In this document: in pieces, positions 35,842 to 49,200 of the stretch
Position numbering within the stretch: the first letter of the stretch is position 1
How the letters are laid out: each line of letters starts with the position of its first letter
DNA from: Condylostoma magnum
Taxonomy: Eukaryota; Ciliophora; Heterotrichea; Heterotrichida; Condylostomatidae
DNA: 64,000 nucleotides
NCBI GenBank assembly: GCA_920105805.1
Contig: CAKKTI010000001.1
Span: 264,706 to 328,705, forward strand
Direction: 5' to 3'
Notes under the pieces: generated by a model
Told to the model about the DNA's origin: nothing
The model's input: only the letters and a program-made list of their open reading frames with translations
The model's database searches: none
Program-made: the position numbers and the translations under genes

Positions 35842-37812
35842 ATGTCTTAACGTGTTAGTTAAAGTCGCCGAGTAAGAGGCAAAGGTAAACGAGCTGTACC
35901 ATAACAAAAGGAAAAACCATAAGTACCTCAAGCATCTGTCACATCTATTGTTAATAAATTTGTACCTAACTGAATGAATCTCTAAAACAGGCATAAACAA
36001 TGGTAAGATGAATAAATTAGTGACACAAAACAAAACGATACAGTTTAAAATCAATCTTGCAACATAATAGAGGAGATTTAAAAGCTATACAGAGATTAAA
36101 AGTAAATGTAAGAGCAAATATAACAGCTTAATGGAGAGAAAAAGGAACTGTTATAGTTATCAAACTATTTAAGATAACAAAACCTAACGTTGGAGCAGTA
36201 GGTGAAATATATTACTGAAACATTTGAAAAAGTAAGCGAGGATTGCAAAGAATTAAGAGCATGGAGCTCAAATCTGTTACTATAAAATGATAAACTGTCT
36301 TAAGAGGTTAAATAATGGGAAGATTATTCAGTAAAGTTGTAAAATAGTATAAATGAGTAAATATAAGATAAGTATGAAGGAAGTTAGTTGTAAGAAGCTG
36401 AAAATAAACTTCAATAATTCTCTTAGAAGTATAGTTAATTGAAAAAGAGAATTTTAAACAAAGAAATAACGTCTAAATATTTAACTCAGAGCATAGCTTT
36501 AAATGAAAATATATTCAGTTAAACTTAGTTTACATAGAGTTCTACTTAGACAAGAGAAATAATATAAATAGAAAAAGGAAATCAATATGAATTACAGCAA
36601 ACTAAGGTATAGGAAGTGTAAGTAAGTTGCTAAATGATTGATAAATAAATTGATAATACAACATAATTAACTAATAAAGGAACTTAGATTGAGGAAGCTG
36701 TATCCGCTAAGAGCAGGTATGAAGGAGAAGTTATTCTGTCTAGTGAAATGGCGTATACCATTATAATACCTGCAAAAGAGTATAAACTATAAACTACTTC
36801 TTAGAATTATCATAGATACAAAGAAAGATAAGTTAATTTAAGTCTCTTTAATTTTCCATTACTTGATATATATAGTCCATTTACTCAGAGAACAAAAAGT
36901 AAATTTCAAGATACACCGAAGTTTTAACAGTAAATGAATCATGTATTTGAGTATAATTCGAATACATTTGAATAAATTGTAGAATCAGCAGATTCTGATA
37001 CTAGCATTATACTAAAAGATGTAATAAAATTAAATATCTAAAAATTAGAGAATATTTGAATACAGCCTACAATTACAAATCACTAACCAAGAGATGAATT
37101 CTACTAAATTGATATACAAAACTATGTATGAGATAAAATTATAAATTTCGCATAAAACTTACCTTAATTTAATCAGCAAGAAACTCAAACATATAAAGTA
37201 TAACTTACTAGTCATCAAAGCCATTATATATAAGTACTAAGCTAAATTCAATCACCTACTTTAAGCAAATAATTAGCAAATGAACTAACAACACAAAAAC
37301 AGTAATTGAATTTAACAAAGGTAAAAACCTACGAAATTAGCATACAAAAGAGGTTATAATAATTTATCATTTCTCACTTTTAGGAATATTACTCTCCAAA
37401 TCATCCTATTTTACAGATTTATCAATGCAGACCAATTAAAATTATATCAAAAGTAATTATTCCACCTTCAAGCCTTAATTCAGACTCAGCTAGTTCTGGA
37501 GCATCAACACCAACAAGAAGACGAAGCATTCTAGCTGTAAGTCGCAAACCTCCGATGGAAGAATTTTTTGCTTTGACAGTAAAAGCAGCCTTTTTGAGTC
37601 ATCCTTAGCAGCATGCACTACCTTAACTTCCAACCGATGCATTTTACTAGGAAGTAACTCAAAAAGGAGTACCTTTCTTTTAATGGGGATAATGGATTAC
37701 AGATAGACTCAATTCTCTAGCTCCAGTTTAGTAAATTATATTCACTTAAAGTAGTTTGTATGGCTTTAAGACTAATTAAAGCACCTTATTGGCCTGGATT
37801 ATATAGGAATAA
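35842..37812 (+). CDS. Coiled-coil protein with conserved-looking C-terminal domain
   Basis: The ~656-residue protein has a basic N-terminus (MSQRVSQSRRVRGKGKRAVP), a coiled coil over residues ~70-260 and a Gln-rich middle. The last ~110 residues are compact and less repetitive (EEFFALTVKAAFLSHP, then EVTQKGVPFFQWGQWI), suggesting a small folded domain I cannot name. The frame finishes at TAA TAA TAA (37810-37818), 29 nt before the next ATG. TGA-Trp codons occur inside (for example KLENIW and QNYVWD). Confidence 0.6.
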
Positions 37813-37847
37813 TAATAAAGGTAACAAAATATTGTTTCATAATAAAA

Positions 37848-38486
37848 ATGGGCTGCTGTAATTCTCGCCCTCTTGACGGTTTAGACACATAATCCTCTGA
37901 AAACAACTAAAAAATGGACAAAAACGTAGCCTTATTAAAAGTTTTATTCTATATTTTACTCCAACATGATAAAAAGGCCTTAGCTATCTTTATCCATGCT
38001 TTATTACAGAAAACTGAAGAATACTATAGAATAATACGAACATACAGAGCCCATTACATACAATATTCTAGGGAATAGGATAAAGAGATGCATGGATCAA
38101 ATATAGTAAAAGAATAGTGCCGTAGTTTAATGCTTCACGAAGGAGTTGATCTAGATAACACCTTTAATGTATTCTAGTAAATTTGTTCAAAAGTAGAAGG
38201 AATCAATAGGACAATGGATGAGTAGTTTACAAAGCTGTAAGAATATCAGCACTAGTTTTATGATATTGCTTTAAATATACAGAATAGAATTAAAGAAGCA
38301 TAACTTAAAAAAATTAGCTTAGAAATTGTTTTATAGGAAACTTGCGGAGTTAGGGGACTATCATCAGAAGACAAAAAGGTTTTTAGATTAGTTAAAGAGA
38401 ACACTATTGATAAATATGCGAAAGAGGATCAAAGATATTATTTAACCCCTGAAATCAAAGGTTTTATACGTAGTTCAACAATTTAA
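37848..38486 (+). CDS. MGCC protein (predicted lipid-anchored), helical, unknown function
   Basis: The 212-residue protein starts MGCCNSRPLDG, a strong N-myristoylation plus palmitoylation signal. The remainder looks all-helical with amphipathic stretches (VALLKVLFYILLQHD, EQFTKLQEYQHQF). A C-terminal GVRGLSSEDKKVFRLV segment might be a folded unit. No family is recognised. The stop is TAA 38484-38486, 62 nt before the next ATG. Confidence 0.6.
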
Positions 38487-38548
38487 TTTAAAATAAATAT
38501 GTTCACCTTTCAGAATCTACTCTACACATTAATATAGCATAATAAAAA

Positions 38549-39697
38549 ATGTCAAACTACCTGCTTAGTGTAAAAACCTTTACTTGGTCTAGAGACTCCC
38601 ATAGATTATTTGACTTTGAGAGCCGCTCCCATTAAAAAATATAATTCAAAACTCAACAAGGGGGCTATATTTACCGCTCTGACAACTAATGTTACTTTTA
38701 ATAGTTCTAAAACCTAGATGATAACCAATTCTCATTAGGAATAATTCAAGCCTAAAGGGATCATTTTAACTTTATTCCTCAAAAGCACGAGCCTGTTTGA
38801 TATGTGATAGGGAAATTTGAGAAATTTTCCCAAGAACAGTGAAACTTGCAAAGTAATTCAATAATAAAGTTTGGACGCATAAAGTTTAAAGTAGTCAATA
38901 TTGATCTACAGCCTTAAATCGAACAGGACTTGCAAGAAGAGGAAATACAGACAGATTTGCAATGCAGGATATGCATGGATGACCGATACACAGAATCTAA
39001 TCCTTTGTTATCTCCTTGTTCATGCTAAGGAACTGTGTAGTATATTCATTTAAAATGTGCACATGAGTGGCTGAGTAATAAAATTACTATAAGGCAAGAT
39101 GGAAGTGTGATTACGTATGCATGAAAAACTCTGTAGTGTGAACTATGCAAAAAGGATATAAGGCTGTAAGTACAGCATAAAGGAGTAATTTATAATCTAA
39201 TTGACATTGCAAAGCCTCCAACAGCTTATATAATTCTAGAAAATGTATAAGGGAATAGGAATGGTAATTTTTTAATTCAAGTAATTTCCTTCTTGGATGA
39301 TCAGCCCGTAAGAATAGGAAGAGGTCATGATAATGATATTAGAATTTCTGATATATCAGTATCCAGAAATCACGCAATTTTACAGCTAAGAAATAATCAA
39401 ATTCAGCTTAGAGACAACAGCTCTAAATTCGGCACATTAGTCCTAGCAAATCAAGTAATAACTATGAATTTTGAGCACTAAAAGATGATATAAGTAAATC
39501 GATCAATAATATAATTTAAGGTGATTAAACCTAAATAATTTTTCAAGTGATGTGTATAATGCTGCGGTAAAAGTGACACTGTAGTCCCTAACGTTGCTAA
39601 CTCTTAAACCATAGAATATTAAGACGAAAGTGAAGATTAGTCTCCTCAGCTGGAAGTTGAAATAATCCAACAAGAATTAGAATAATTCAGCCCCTAG
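38549..39697 (+). CDS. RING-CH plus FHA domain protein, probable E3 ubiquitin ligase
   Basis: The ~382-residue protein contains a RING-CH (RINGv, MARCH-type) finger at about residues 145-215: CRICMDD, then a CSCQGTVQYIHLKC stretch, a Trp in HEWL, and CELC. A C-terminal FHA domain follows at about 235-325, with RIGRGHDNDIRISDISVSRN, the phosphothreonine-binding GR...S..H.. pattern, and DNSSKFGT. Such a protein could ubiquitylate targets in a phosphorylation-dependent way. A terminal WCVQCCGKSD segment may be lipidated. The combination is known from ciliates and other protists, to my memory. The stop is TAG 39695 or TAA 39704. Confidence 0.82.
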
Positions 39698-39726
39698 TTA
39701 ATATAAATACCTTATATTCAAAATAA

Positions 39727-42700
39727 ATGGAAAATTTAGAAGAAAAGCCAGTAGGAGGAGGACTAACCTTCGAGGAACTGTTAAAGGCTGAAGAGGAAAA
39801 AATGTAAGAGGAGTAGGAAACGGGCCCTCTTGAAGAAAGAATAATGTCTTAGAAATGAAATGTAAAAGCTTAGGCATTCGAGGAGTTGAGTGAATAGCTG
39901 CAGTCGGATCCTCAAGCGGACTTTAATCAATATTTTGATTAGCTTCCAAAATTTATTTAATAAACTAATCCGGGAGCTTAGGAAAAAGCATTGGGACTCC
40001 TCAAAGTTTATATTGAAAAAGTACCGAATTTAATAATACACTAATGCGATACATTTGTGCAAATCTTAATAGAGAAATCTGTTGCTAATGCAAAGCCGTA
40101 GGTTCGCAACATGGGCTCTGAGATTTTACTACAGTTGTTTGAATGCCACTCGGATAATTTCTAAAAGTTTCATGAGGGTATAATCATTGCTCTTAATAAC
40201 AGAAATGTAAAAATACAAGCAGCATCTTTACAATTTGCTACTTAATTATTAGGGGAATTCGGTATAAGGTATTTTCCTTTTAAAGAAATCCTTAAGCCTC
40301 TAGATAAATTGGCCTCTACTACAAATCCTCAAGTAAAAACAGAAGCTATGAATTTTATAAAGGAAAGTTATAGATGAGTAAGGGATGGTATAATGCCTAC
40401 GGTTAATAAGTTAAAAAAGGCGCAGATTGATGAGTTGACTAAGGCCTTTGAAGATATTAATGAACCACCTGTCCCTAGAAAATAATTAAATGGGGAAAGT
40501 CAGCCAGATTAGATAGAAGAAACTAAGAGTAATGCACTTGATATGTATGATGTATTTGGTGCTAAAAATATCCTTAAAAAGTTTAATGAAAAATGGGTGG
40601 AGGATGTTCTAAGTATGGAGAAATGAACTGAAAAGAAATCAGCTTTGGAGGAGTTGAATAGTGAGGCCGATTGTCCAAAAATAGAGCCAGGGAATACACA
40701 TTATTTAGCTAATCTTATACAGAGGCTAATGAATGATAGTAATATTATAGTAGTATAGCAATCTATCAAATTAGCCGGAGTATTAGCAAAGGGATTAAGG
40801 AAAAATTTTGATTAGCATGGGAAATTACTACTACCATTAATCATTTAAAAGCTGAAGGATAAGAAGTAGTAGGTTATTAACGAGGCGTCGAATACTATTA
40901 CCTTATTGTTTTATAGTGTCTAGTTTGAAATAGGACTCGAAGATATAAAGAATGCTATACAGGATAGAACACCGAGTATAAGAGTAAACATCTGTAATTG
41001 GGCTAAAAAGTACATAACAGATAATCCTGAGATTTGCTAAAATTAAGACATTGTATAGTAAATAGCCTAAACTTGTAAAAGTAATGTGAATGATGGTGCT
41101 GTTAATGTTAGGGACTCTTCTATGTCTTTGTTAAATGAGCTATACAATTACCAGCCTACTTTGATACAAAACTTAATATCAGACTTACCTGATAATAGAA
41201 AGGAAAAAATTTTAGGGTAAGTGTAAAATTCGAATTCTCCTAAAAAGGCTGTATAAGAAGAAACTAAGCAACCAGCAAGGAAATAAGCCCCAGCCAAGAA
41301 GTAAGCTACAACTAAAAGGTAATCAGCATAACAATAAGATGATAATGACTAAGAAAGCGCTTTAACTCCAGAAGAGGCTTAATCAATAGTTTCTTAGTAT
41401 ATAGATAACGAAATGCTGGAATTATTACAGTCTCAGTAATGGAAGGAGAGATAAAATGGGCTTATCTAACTATAAGAATGAATCTAGGAGAACGAGGACT
41501 AGGTTAAATAGCATTATGAAGCTTTTATTCGTTTTCTTAGATCAGTTGCAAAGGACTGGAAAGAAGCAAATTTCAATGTTGTTAGGCCAGTACTGGAAAT
41601 AATAGCATGAATTGCCTAAAACTGTAATATAACCAAAAGATCTGCATTTAATGTACTGATTCCTATTGGCATTGAAAAAATTGGAGATATTAAAGTAGCT
41701 GGGGCTTATAATGCATGTCTATTATCGCTTTGTGAGGCAATTGGACCTAGTTTTGTCGTTTCTAAATTAGTAAAGGGAACTATTTCCTCAAATAAGCCAA
41801 AAGTAGTTTCAGAAGTATGCAAAACCATGTCTTAGATTATAAATGAATATGGAGTCTAGGGGCTTAATTTAAAAGAAGTCATTGACTACTGCAAAGGCTG
41901 TATAAATTAAGCAAATGCTTTGATTAAAAAGGAAGGATAGAAACTAATGGTTATAATATACTAACATATGGGAGATGCTATAATACCTCTTATAAATGAC
42001 ATAAAAGACGCCACTTTAAAAGTACTTCAATCAGAGTTTAACAAAGTAACTGTACTACAAAACACTAATTTCAAAAAAGCTAGAGGGCAGGAAGAGTCAG
42101 CCCAGGGAGATATACTAGACTAAGTTATGCCAAGAGCAGACATTTCTAAGTATCTAACATCAGATTTACTATCAAAGCTAGAAAACTCAAATTGAAAAGT
42201 ACGAAAAGAAGGACTTGATGCTATAGAAGCAATTTTGGAGTAGTCTAATAACAGAATTGTATCTAAAGGATTAAGAGATTTGGTGAAGTAAATGGTGTTA
42301 AGAGTAAATGACCCTAATAAGAGCATAGTTAGATCAGTTTGCTGTCTTGCTAAAAAACTATCCTAGGCCCTAGGCCCGGAGTCAATAGCGGCTGGAAGGC
42401 ATTTGATACCGCCTTTAGTAGGATTACTGGCTGATAAACAAAAACTAGTGAGATAAGATGCCCTAGCAGCTATAAACCAATGAGGGTAAGATGGTTGTAA
42501 GGAGATCATAATACAGTAGGCTGGAACAGCCTTAAGTTAAAATAACCCTGAGCTTAGAACAGAATTAATACAATGGTTATTAGCCAATAAGGAAGAGTTC
42601 AAATCAACCAAGGTTTAGTGCTTATTATAAGGTGTATTAGACTGTTTATAAGCCAAAAGTGCCGAGATTAGAAGTCAAGCTGAGATTTTGTTTTATGAAG

Positions 42701-45516
42701 TTGTTGATATTACCGGGTTTTCATAGGTAAAACCGTTGATATAGGACTATAAGCCAGCTGTTAAGAAGCAGTTGAAGCCTATTTTTGATAGATATAATGA
42801 AGATAGTATTGAGGAACTGCCTAAACCTGCAGAGTAGGTGTAAGTACGGGCTTAGAGATCAAATATTAAGCAAAAGACTACTATACCGGAGCACAGGCCA
42901 ATGAAGAAAACTGCAGGAAAAAAGCTACCGTAAACTCCTAAAGCCAGATTGCCATTAAGAGCAGAAAAATCTAATAAGGTGCAAATTGTTTAAACTGGAA
43001 ACAAGGAAAAAAGAATGTAAGTGGATTAAAGATCAAAATGAATTGCAGGAGAACTTAGAGGAAATAATGTAGAAAAATTTAAAGAGTAGTTAAAGTTTTG
43101 CTTAAGCCAAGAAATGTTTACTCTAGCTACGTCTACTAGCTTTTAAAAGATGATTGATTTTACAAATCAGTTGACTAGCATACTAAATGATTAGGAGAAT
43201 TAAATAATTGAAATAATTGACATAATTTTTAAGTGAATTTGGATTAGGCTACATGAGAATTCTAATATATAACTAATAAAAGCTAGTTTAAACTTCTATG
43301 AAGATTTGATTAAAAAGTTTGAATAAGTGGACTATTAAATATCGGATTAAGAGGCACAGCTTATACTTCCCATTCTATGTGAAAGATGCGGACACAATAA
43401 TGCAACTATTAGATAACAATTCAAAGACTTAATAATCAATACTTGCGTGGTATATCCTCCCAGCAAGGTGTTTAATAACTTAATAGTCACTTTAAGTTCT
43501 AAAAACACTAAAACAAAATCAGAGGCCTTGTCTATAATGGGAGACTTAATACAGTAATATGGAGTAGAGATATTGAACCTAAACAGAGATATAAAGACAA
43601 TAGTTAAATTTGCTAATAGTTCCGAGGGAAATGTAAGACAAGCAGCCTTGCATCCATCCGCAGAGGTGTTTAAAATTATAGGAGATACTATTTGAAACTA
43701 CATTGGGGAAATAGCTCCAAAGGCAAAAGATTTACTAGACTAACGATTCAGAACTGTTAATATTATCCAAACTAAAAGTCCTAAAAAGCTGAATATAATA
43801 GTTAAGGACTCCGTCTGTAATTCATCAGCTCATTTATAAAGAGATCGCACTACTATAACAGAGACTCCTGACTTATCATGTGTTAGTCCTATAGGCTCTG
43901 AAAGGATTCAGTCATTCTCAAGATTCTCAGATTCGTATATTTCTGATATAACGCCAAGATCTCCAAGCGGATATACGGAAAACTCTGAAATTGCAATACT
44001 GGAAACTGTTGAAGACAAGAAAGAAATTTATATTTTAGCTGAGGGAAGTGATTATGATAAACTTATACGATCTAAGTCTGATATTACTGTGAAAATTCCT
44101 CATAGGCAAAGAGCTAAAACTGTTGTATTAACTACAGAAGATGTTAATAAAAGATTTCTGTAAACTATTGATGTGATTGACTGCCAGGAAGTAGATAATT
44201 TGTTAGAGGAGACTATTATTTGTTGTGAGGGTTCAAAGTATTTTGATTAAGGTGTTTGCTAGAAATGCTTGAAAGAGTTAAGTACTAGTATAATTTAAAA
44301 TACATAGTAATAAAGCATCTTAGACTAATATATTGAAGAGCTAAAAAATGGGGACTTATCGAGCAAATTAGATGCTTTAGTTAATTTAAGTGATAATATA
44401 TTAGAGAAGCCTTAAGAATATATGGAAGAGCTTAAGGCTAAATCAGGATCTCTTGTTTAACTAATTTGCTAAATACTATAAACTACCTTTGAAATGCAAT
44501 AAATCTAAATGAGATTTGCTAAATTCTTCTTAACAGTAGTCAATAAATTAGTATCTAATCATAATTTTATGTCGGATTTAGCTGAAACTCCATTATATTT
44601 ACTATGTGAGGCAATATTATCTAAATTATTGTAAATAAGTGGCCAAACTAACTTTAATAAATAGGAAGAAAAACAGGATATTTTAAAATCTCTGAATATC
44701 ATAATGGCTTTAATACTTTAAAATTCTAGCTATAATTTAGCATTAGTAGTTTTAACCTAAATCATGCTAAATTACAGAAAAAATGAATAATTTTGTAAAA
44801 TACCTGATTTAGTAAGCAAATGTTTATTCAAGCTTAACAGAATAATGCAAAGTACAATGCTAAATTACAATTTAGAGAAGCTTTTGCTAGTCTTTCACTA
44901 ATATTTAATTGACATGACTACTCTTTCAAAGGATGATATAGGAATACAAACAATTAAGGCTATTTTAGGGTAAATAATTTAATGCATAGGAGCAAAAATA
45001 TGAGATTACTACACATTAGTGTCAAGTTCTTAATAAGATGATTAGAATTTAAGCAGATGAATACATATGATGCTACATAATAATCAATCCCCATAAAGAG
45101 TAGTTGAAGAAACTGACCCTCTATAACAAATTTTTAATAATCTGTAATTAAAACACAAATACTCAGAAGCAATCAATGATCTTTATCAGTTCATAGAAAA
45201 GAATCCTTACACATAATTGAATAGCTATTTAAACAAATGTCCGTCTGAGTTGCATAGTAGAATAACTTAAGATCTACAGTCAAAGAGAAAATAAGGAAAT
45301 AACGGAGTATAAACACCTCATAAAAAGCAAGCATCTAGTGGAGATATTCAAGCTTTTCAGTAAAAACTTGCTTTAATGAAGTAAAAGTTTGAATCCGCCA
45401 AACCTGAATAATCTCCGTAAATAATTGAAAGAGCAATTGTTAAGACGCCAGTGCCAAGGACAGATAGGCCAAGTCTTGAAAATATAAAGAGCAGACTTGC
45501 TAGTTTTAGAAAATGA
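39727..45516 (+). CDS. XMAP215/Dis1/CKAP5-family microtubule polymerase with TOG domains
   Basis: A single 1929-residue frame consists of TOG arrays of HEAT repeats, typical of XMAP215 proteins that add tubulin at plus ends. TOG1 starts near residue 30 (RIMSQKWNVKAQAFEEL), TOG2 near 290 (VLSMEKWTEKKSALEELN), TOG3 near 565 (LLQSQQWKERQNGLIQLQ) and TOG4 near 820 (LENSNWKVRKEGLDAIE), each with the tubulin-contacting Trp helix; TOG5-like repeats follow around 1080-1330. Lys/Pro/Gln-rich linkers separate them. The C-terminal part is helical and ends SRLASFRK before TGA (45514-45516), as in vertebrate homologues. The Trp in TOG1, TOG2 and TOG4 are encoded by TGA, and TGA is also the stop. Confidence 0.92.
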
Positions 45517-45656
45517 TTTAATAAAATGTTGCAAAAATTAGTAATGCAGGTTTATTAGACTTATATGTAATCAAATCGCATAAGTTATATTATACTTAGA
45601 AACATCAGATATATGGCACAATGTAAATAGCTTTAAGTTCTGTTTATTTTGAGTAG
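45517..45656 (+). other. 140-bp AT-rich spacer after the XMAP215 gene
   Basis: No conserved frame is visible. It probably holds the 3' end of the TOG gene and the promoter of the short gene that starts at 45657. Confidence 0.35.
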
Positions 45657-46181
45657 ATGAATAATTGTAATAAGTGTAGAAACATATTAGCTAGGCCTTA
45701 ATTGCCACGAAAGTGTTTTATACAAGATTAATTCATTCGGCTATTGATATACATTCTATAAATTATAAAATCATTACTCAGCTTACTGCAGCTATTACAG
45801 TGTCTGGAGTGTATGACACACTTTTCTGATTTTATTGTATGTTATTAAGCAAAATCTATATTAAAAATTATACACAGGTGAACGTTTTAGAATCATCCTA
45901 TAGAGCTATTTTGTAGAGAATTGTAGGACTATCAAGAATTAGCGATTGCTACCAAATATTATCTGTAATAAATTTAAAGCAAATAATTTAAGGAGATACT
46001 GTATGTTAAAATATGGATTATATTGCAATATAAGATTAATAGTACCTAAGATATAGTTAATAGCTGTATTAATTAATCTTATTAAATATACTATTTTATA
46101 AAGGCTTAAGAACAGTTGAATTACAGGTGAACATATGCTTAGATTTTATAAGTAGGAAAAGGTTTTATATATTCATTTTAA
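45657..46181 (+). CDS. Small protein with Cys-rich N-terminus, unknown function
   Basis: The 174-residue frame starts MNNCNKCRNILARPQLPRKC, has an LLQCLECMTHFSDF stretch (a possible zinc site of CxxC pairs), then helical Gln/Lys-rich sequence. Two similar pieces, IHRWTFQ and NYRWTYAQ, are encoded around two copies of acaggtgaac (near 45,880 and 46,120). In both, TGA is read as Trp. No family is recognised. It ends at TAA 46179-46181, 26 nt from the stop of the facing Cys-rich gene. Confidence 0.45.
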
Positions 46182-46207
46182 ACTTATTTAGGTAAAAACC
46201 TGTTTTA

Positions 46208-49200
46208 CTAAATTGCACCTACTTTGGAGTAAGCATGCGTAACTCTCTCCGTATCCCTGTTATGAAATTACTCCTCTTTTTCCTCTATTTTTGATCTTCT
46301 TCTATAAAGATAAATCGCTAAAAGAATAAATCCAATTCCAATGACAAGCACAATAATGCAAATTGCTACAACAAGTGCTCTTAGTTCTTCTTGTCCATCT
46401 TCGTCACTATCAGTTTGAGTTGATTCAACCGAAGATCCTGAAGTATTAACAAATTTTTAAACCTGCGTAAAATCCTATGATATAGAAAAAGATATGTTAT
46501 TAGCTTTTATAGAGAACGGCAGAGTTTCAGGAATTTCAAACTGAATACTATAAACCCCACTTTCACTTTATTGCAACACCCGTCCTAAGAAGTCAATATA
46601 AAACCTTGTTGAAGTTTATTATGTGACTTACCAATTATCAAAAGGATTGTTATTAAACAGAATTATTATATAGCCCCTCTACATTTAGAAGGGTAATATT
46701 CTGCTAAATATTAAGACTGCATTTTGATCTTATATTTCACAATCAATATCGATATTTGACTATGAATTATCAACTTCAGACTCAACACATTAACTATCTA
46801 CATTCTCATATCCCTAATCACATTCACATATATACTCTCCTGCAGCGGTAGCATTGCTTACACACTACTGGCATACCCCCGTTTACTTGTTGCAAAGTTA
46901 ACAGAGTTTCCTACATTACGCACATCTTCCATTCTGCTCATATTATCCATCCTAGCACTAAACTTATTACGTTTCCTCCTCCTACTAGCAATCTTAACAT
47001 AATTAGCAATCTACAATTCCATTAATCCCTTTATCCTCGTATCCGTTATTGCATGTACACTCTCCCTAAACAACACTTGCATTTATATCTTTACAACTAT
47101 TACAATAATTATTATTTTAGCAAGTTTAACAGTTTCCTGTGCATTCAATACATTACAACTCCGATAAGCTGTCTCTTTGGTCGTAATAGCCAGAAGGACA
47201 TTTGCATCCTACACTGGCTAATTGGGCAATGCTAAGTTTACATTCAGAGCAAGTAAATCTATCTACACATCTTAAGCAGTCTTAGTGACATGAGTTGCAG
47301 GATAATGATTACTCTGATTGTGACACTTAATATGAGCTCTCATTACATCTGCATCCAATACCATCGGCATTAGGAATTGCATTGTTAGTTTAGCATGAGT
47401 AGCATAGAGATGGATTTGTTGATGAGCATGTTTTGCATTCTGAAGAACAAGCAGCACAAATCGAACCTTGGAGGACATATCCGTTTAGACATTTAGTGCA
47501 AGTAGAACCTGATCCAGTATGACAATTCTCTGTGCTAACACATTTCTCAAATAAATCATGATAAAATCCATTATTACACACTTCACATACTTAATAATTT
47601 TATGTGCATGTTTAGCAATTAGTATCCTGGCAAGATACACACAAATTGTTTTCATCTAGCCCAAAGGAATCAGCGCAAGTGCAAATTGCATTACTATTGG
47701 AACAGTCATCACAATTTTCACTAACACAACAATTGGAGTTATTATCTATATGAAGTCCATTCATACATGAAGTGCATGTGTTTTAAGCAGGACACTCTCT
47801 ACAATTACTTTTCAGACATGGGAAACATTCGTTCCGTCCGGGAATTAATATAAATCCATCTTTACAATCATCACATTCTTCAGGATCTGAAGTGCAATCA
47901 CTACATCCACCCTATTCACAGCACTAATAAATATCCGTTAAGCTATAATCTGAGTCGTTACAACTTTAGCATTATCTGTTTGCATTATCACAATCAGCAC
48001 AATTGCTTACACTACAACACTTTCCATTGTCATCTATAAAATGCCCAGTTTCACATTCAGTACATACATTAGGATCACTACAAGTCTTACAATTTGACTC
48101 TGCACAACATTAACTAGTAGTTGATTTATGAAAAGATGCTTTACAAGTAGTGCATGCACTTCTATCACTAATACAATCAGCACAATTACTTACACTACAA
48201 CATTTCCCATTGTCATCTACAAAATGCCCAGTTTCACATTCAGTGCAAACATTAGGATCACTACAAGTCTTACAATTTGACTCCGCACAACATTAACTAG
48301 TAGTTGATTTATGAAAAGATGCTTTACAAGTAGTGCATGCACTTCTATCACTATCACAATCCTAGCATTAATCCACATTGCAACATTTTCCATTGTCGTC
48401 TACAAAACGCCCAGTTTCGCATTCAGTGCAAGCATTAGGATCACTACAAGTCTTACAATTTGGCTCCTAGCAGCAGTTATTAGTAATTGATTTATGAAAA
48501 GATGCTTTACAAGTAGTGCATGCACTTCTATCACTATCACAATCCTAGCATTAATCCACATTGCAACATTTTCCATTGTCGTCCATAAAATGCCCAGTTT
48601 CACATTCAGTGCAAACATTAGGATCACTACAAGTCTTACAATTTGACTCTGCACAACAATTATTAGCAGCTGATTTATGAAAAGATGCTTTACAAGTAGT
48701 GCATGCACTTCTATCACTGTCACAATCAGCACAATTACTTACACTACAACACTTTCCATTGTCGTCTACAAAATGCCCAGTTTCACATTCAGTGCAAACA
48801 TTAGCAACAGCGCAAGTCTTACAATTTGACTCCGCACAACATTAACTAGTAGTTGATTTATGAAAAGATGCTTTACAAGTAGTGCATGCATTTCTATCAC
48901 TATCACAATCCTAGCATTAATCCGCATTGCAACATTTTCCATTGTCGTCTATAAAATGCCCAGTTTCACATTCAGTGCAAACATTAGGATCACTACAAGT
49001 CTTACAATTTGACTCTGCACAACAATTATTAGCAGCTGATTTATGAAAANNNNNNNNNNNNNNNNNNNNNNNNNNNNNNNNNNNNNNNNNNNNNNNNNNN
49101 NNNNNNNNNNNNNNNNNNNNNNNNNNNNNNNNNNNNNNNNNNNNNNNNNGATGCTTTACAAGTAGTGCATGTACTTCTATCACTGTCACAATCAGCACAA

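Noticed and set aside
48400-48732. Alternative-frame product of the 183-bp repeats
   Set aside because: It is an off-frame shadow; the true frame gives regular CxxC spacing, a signal peptide and a membrane anchor.
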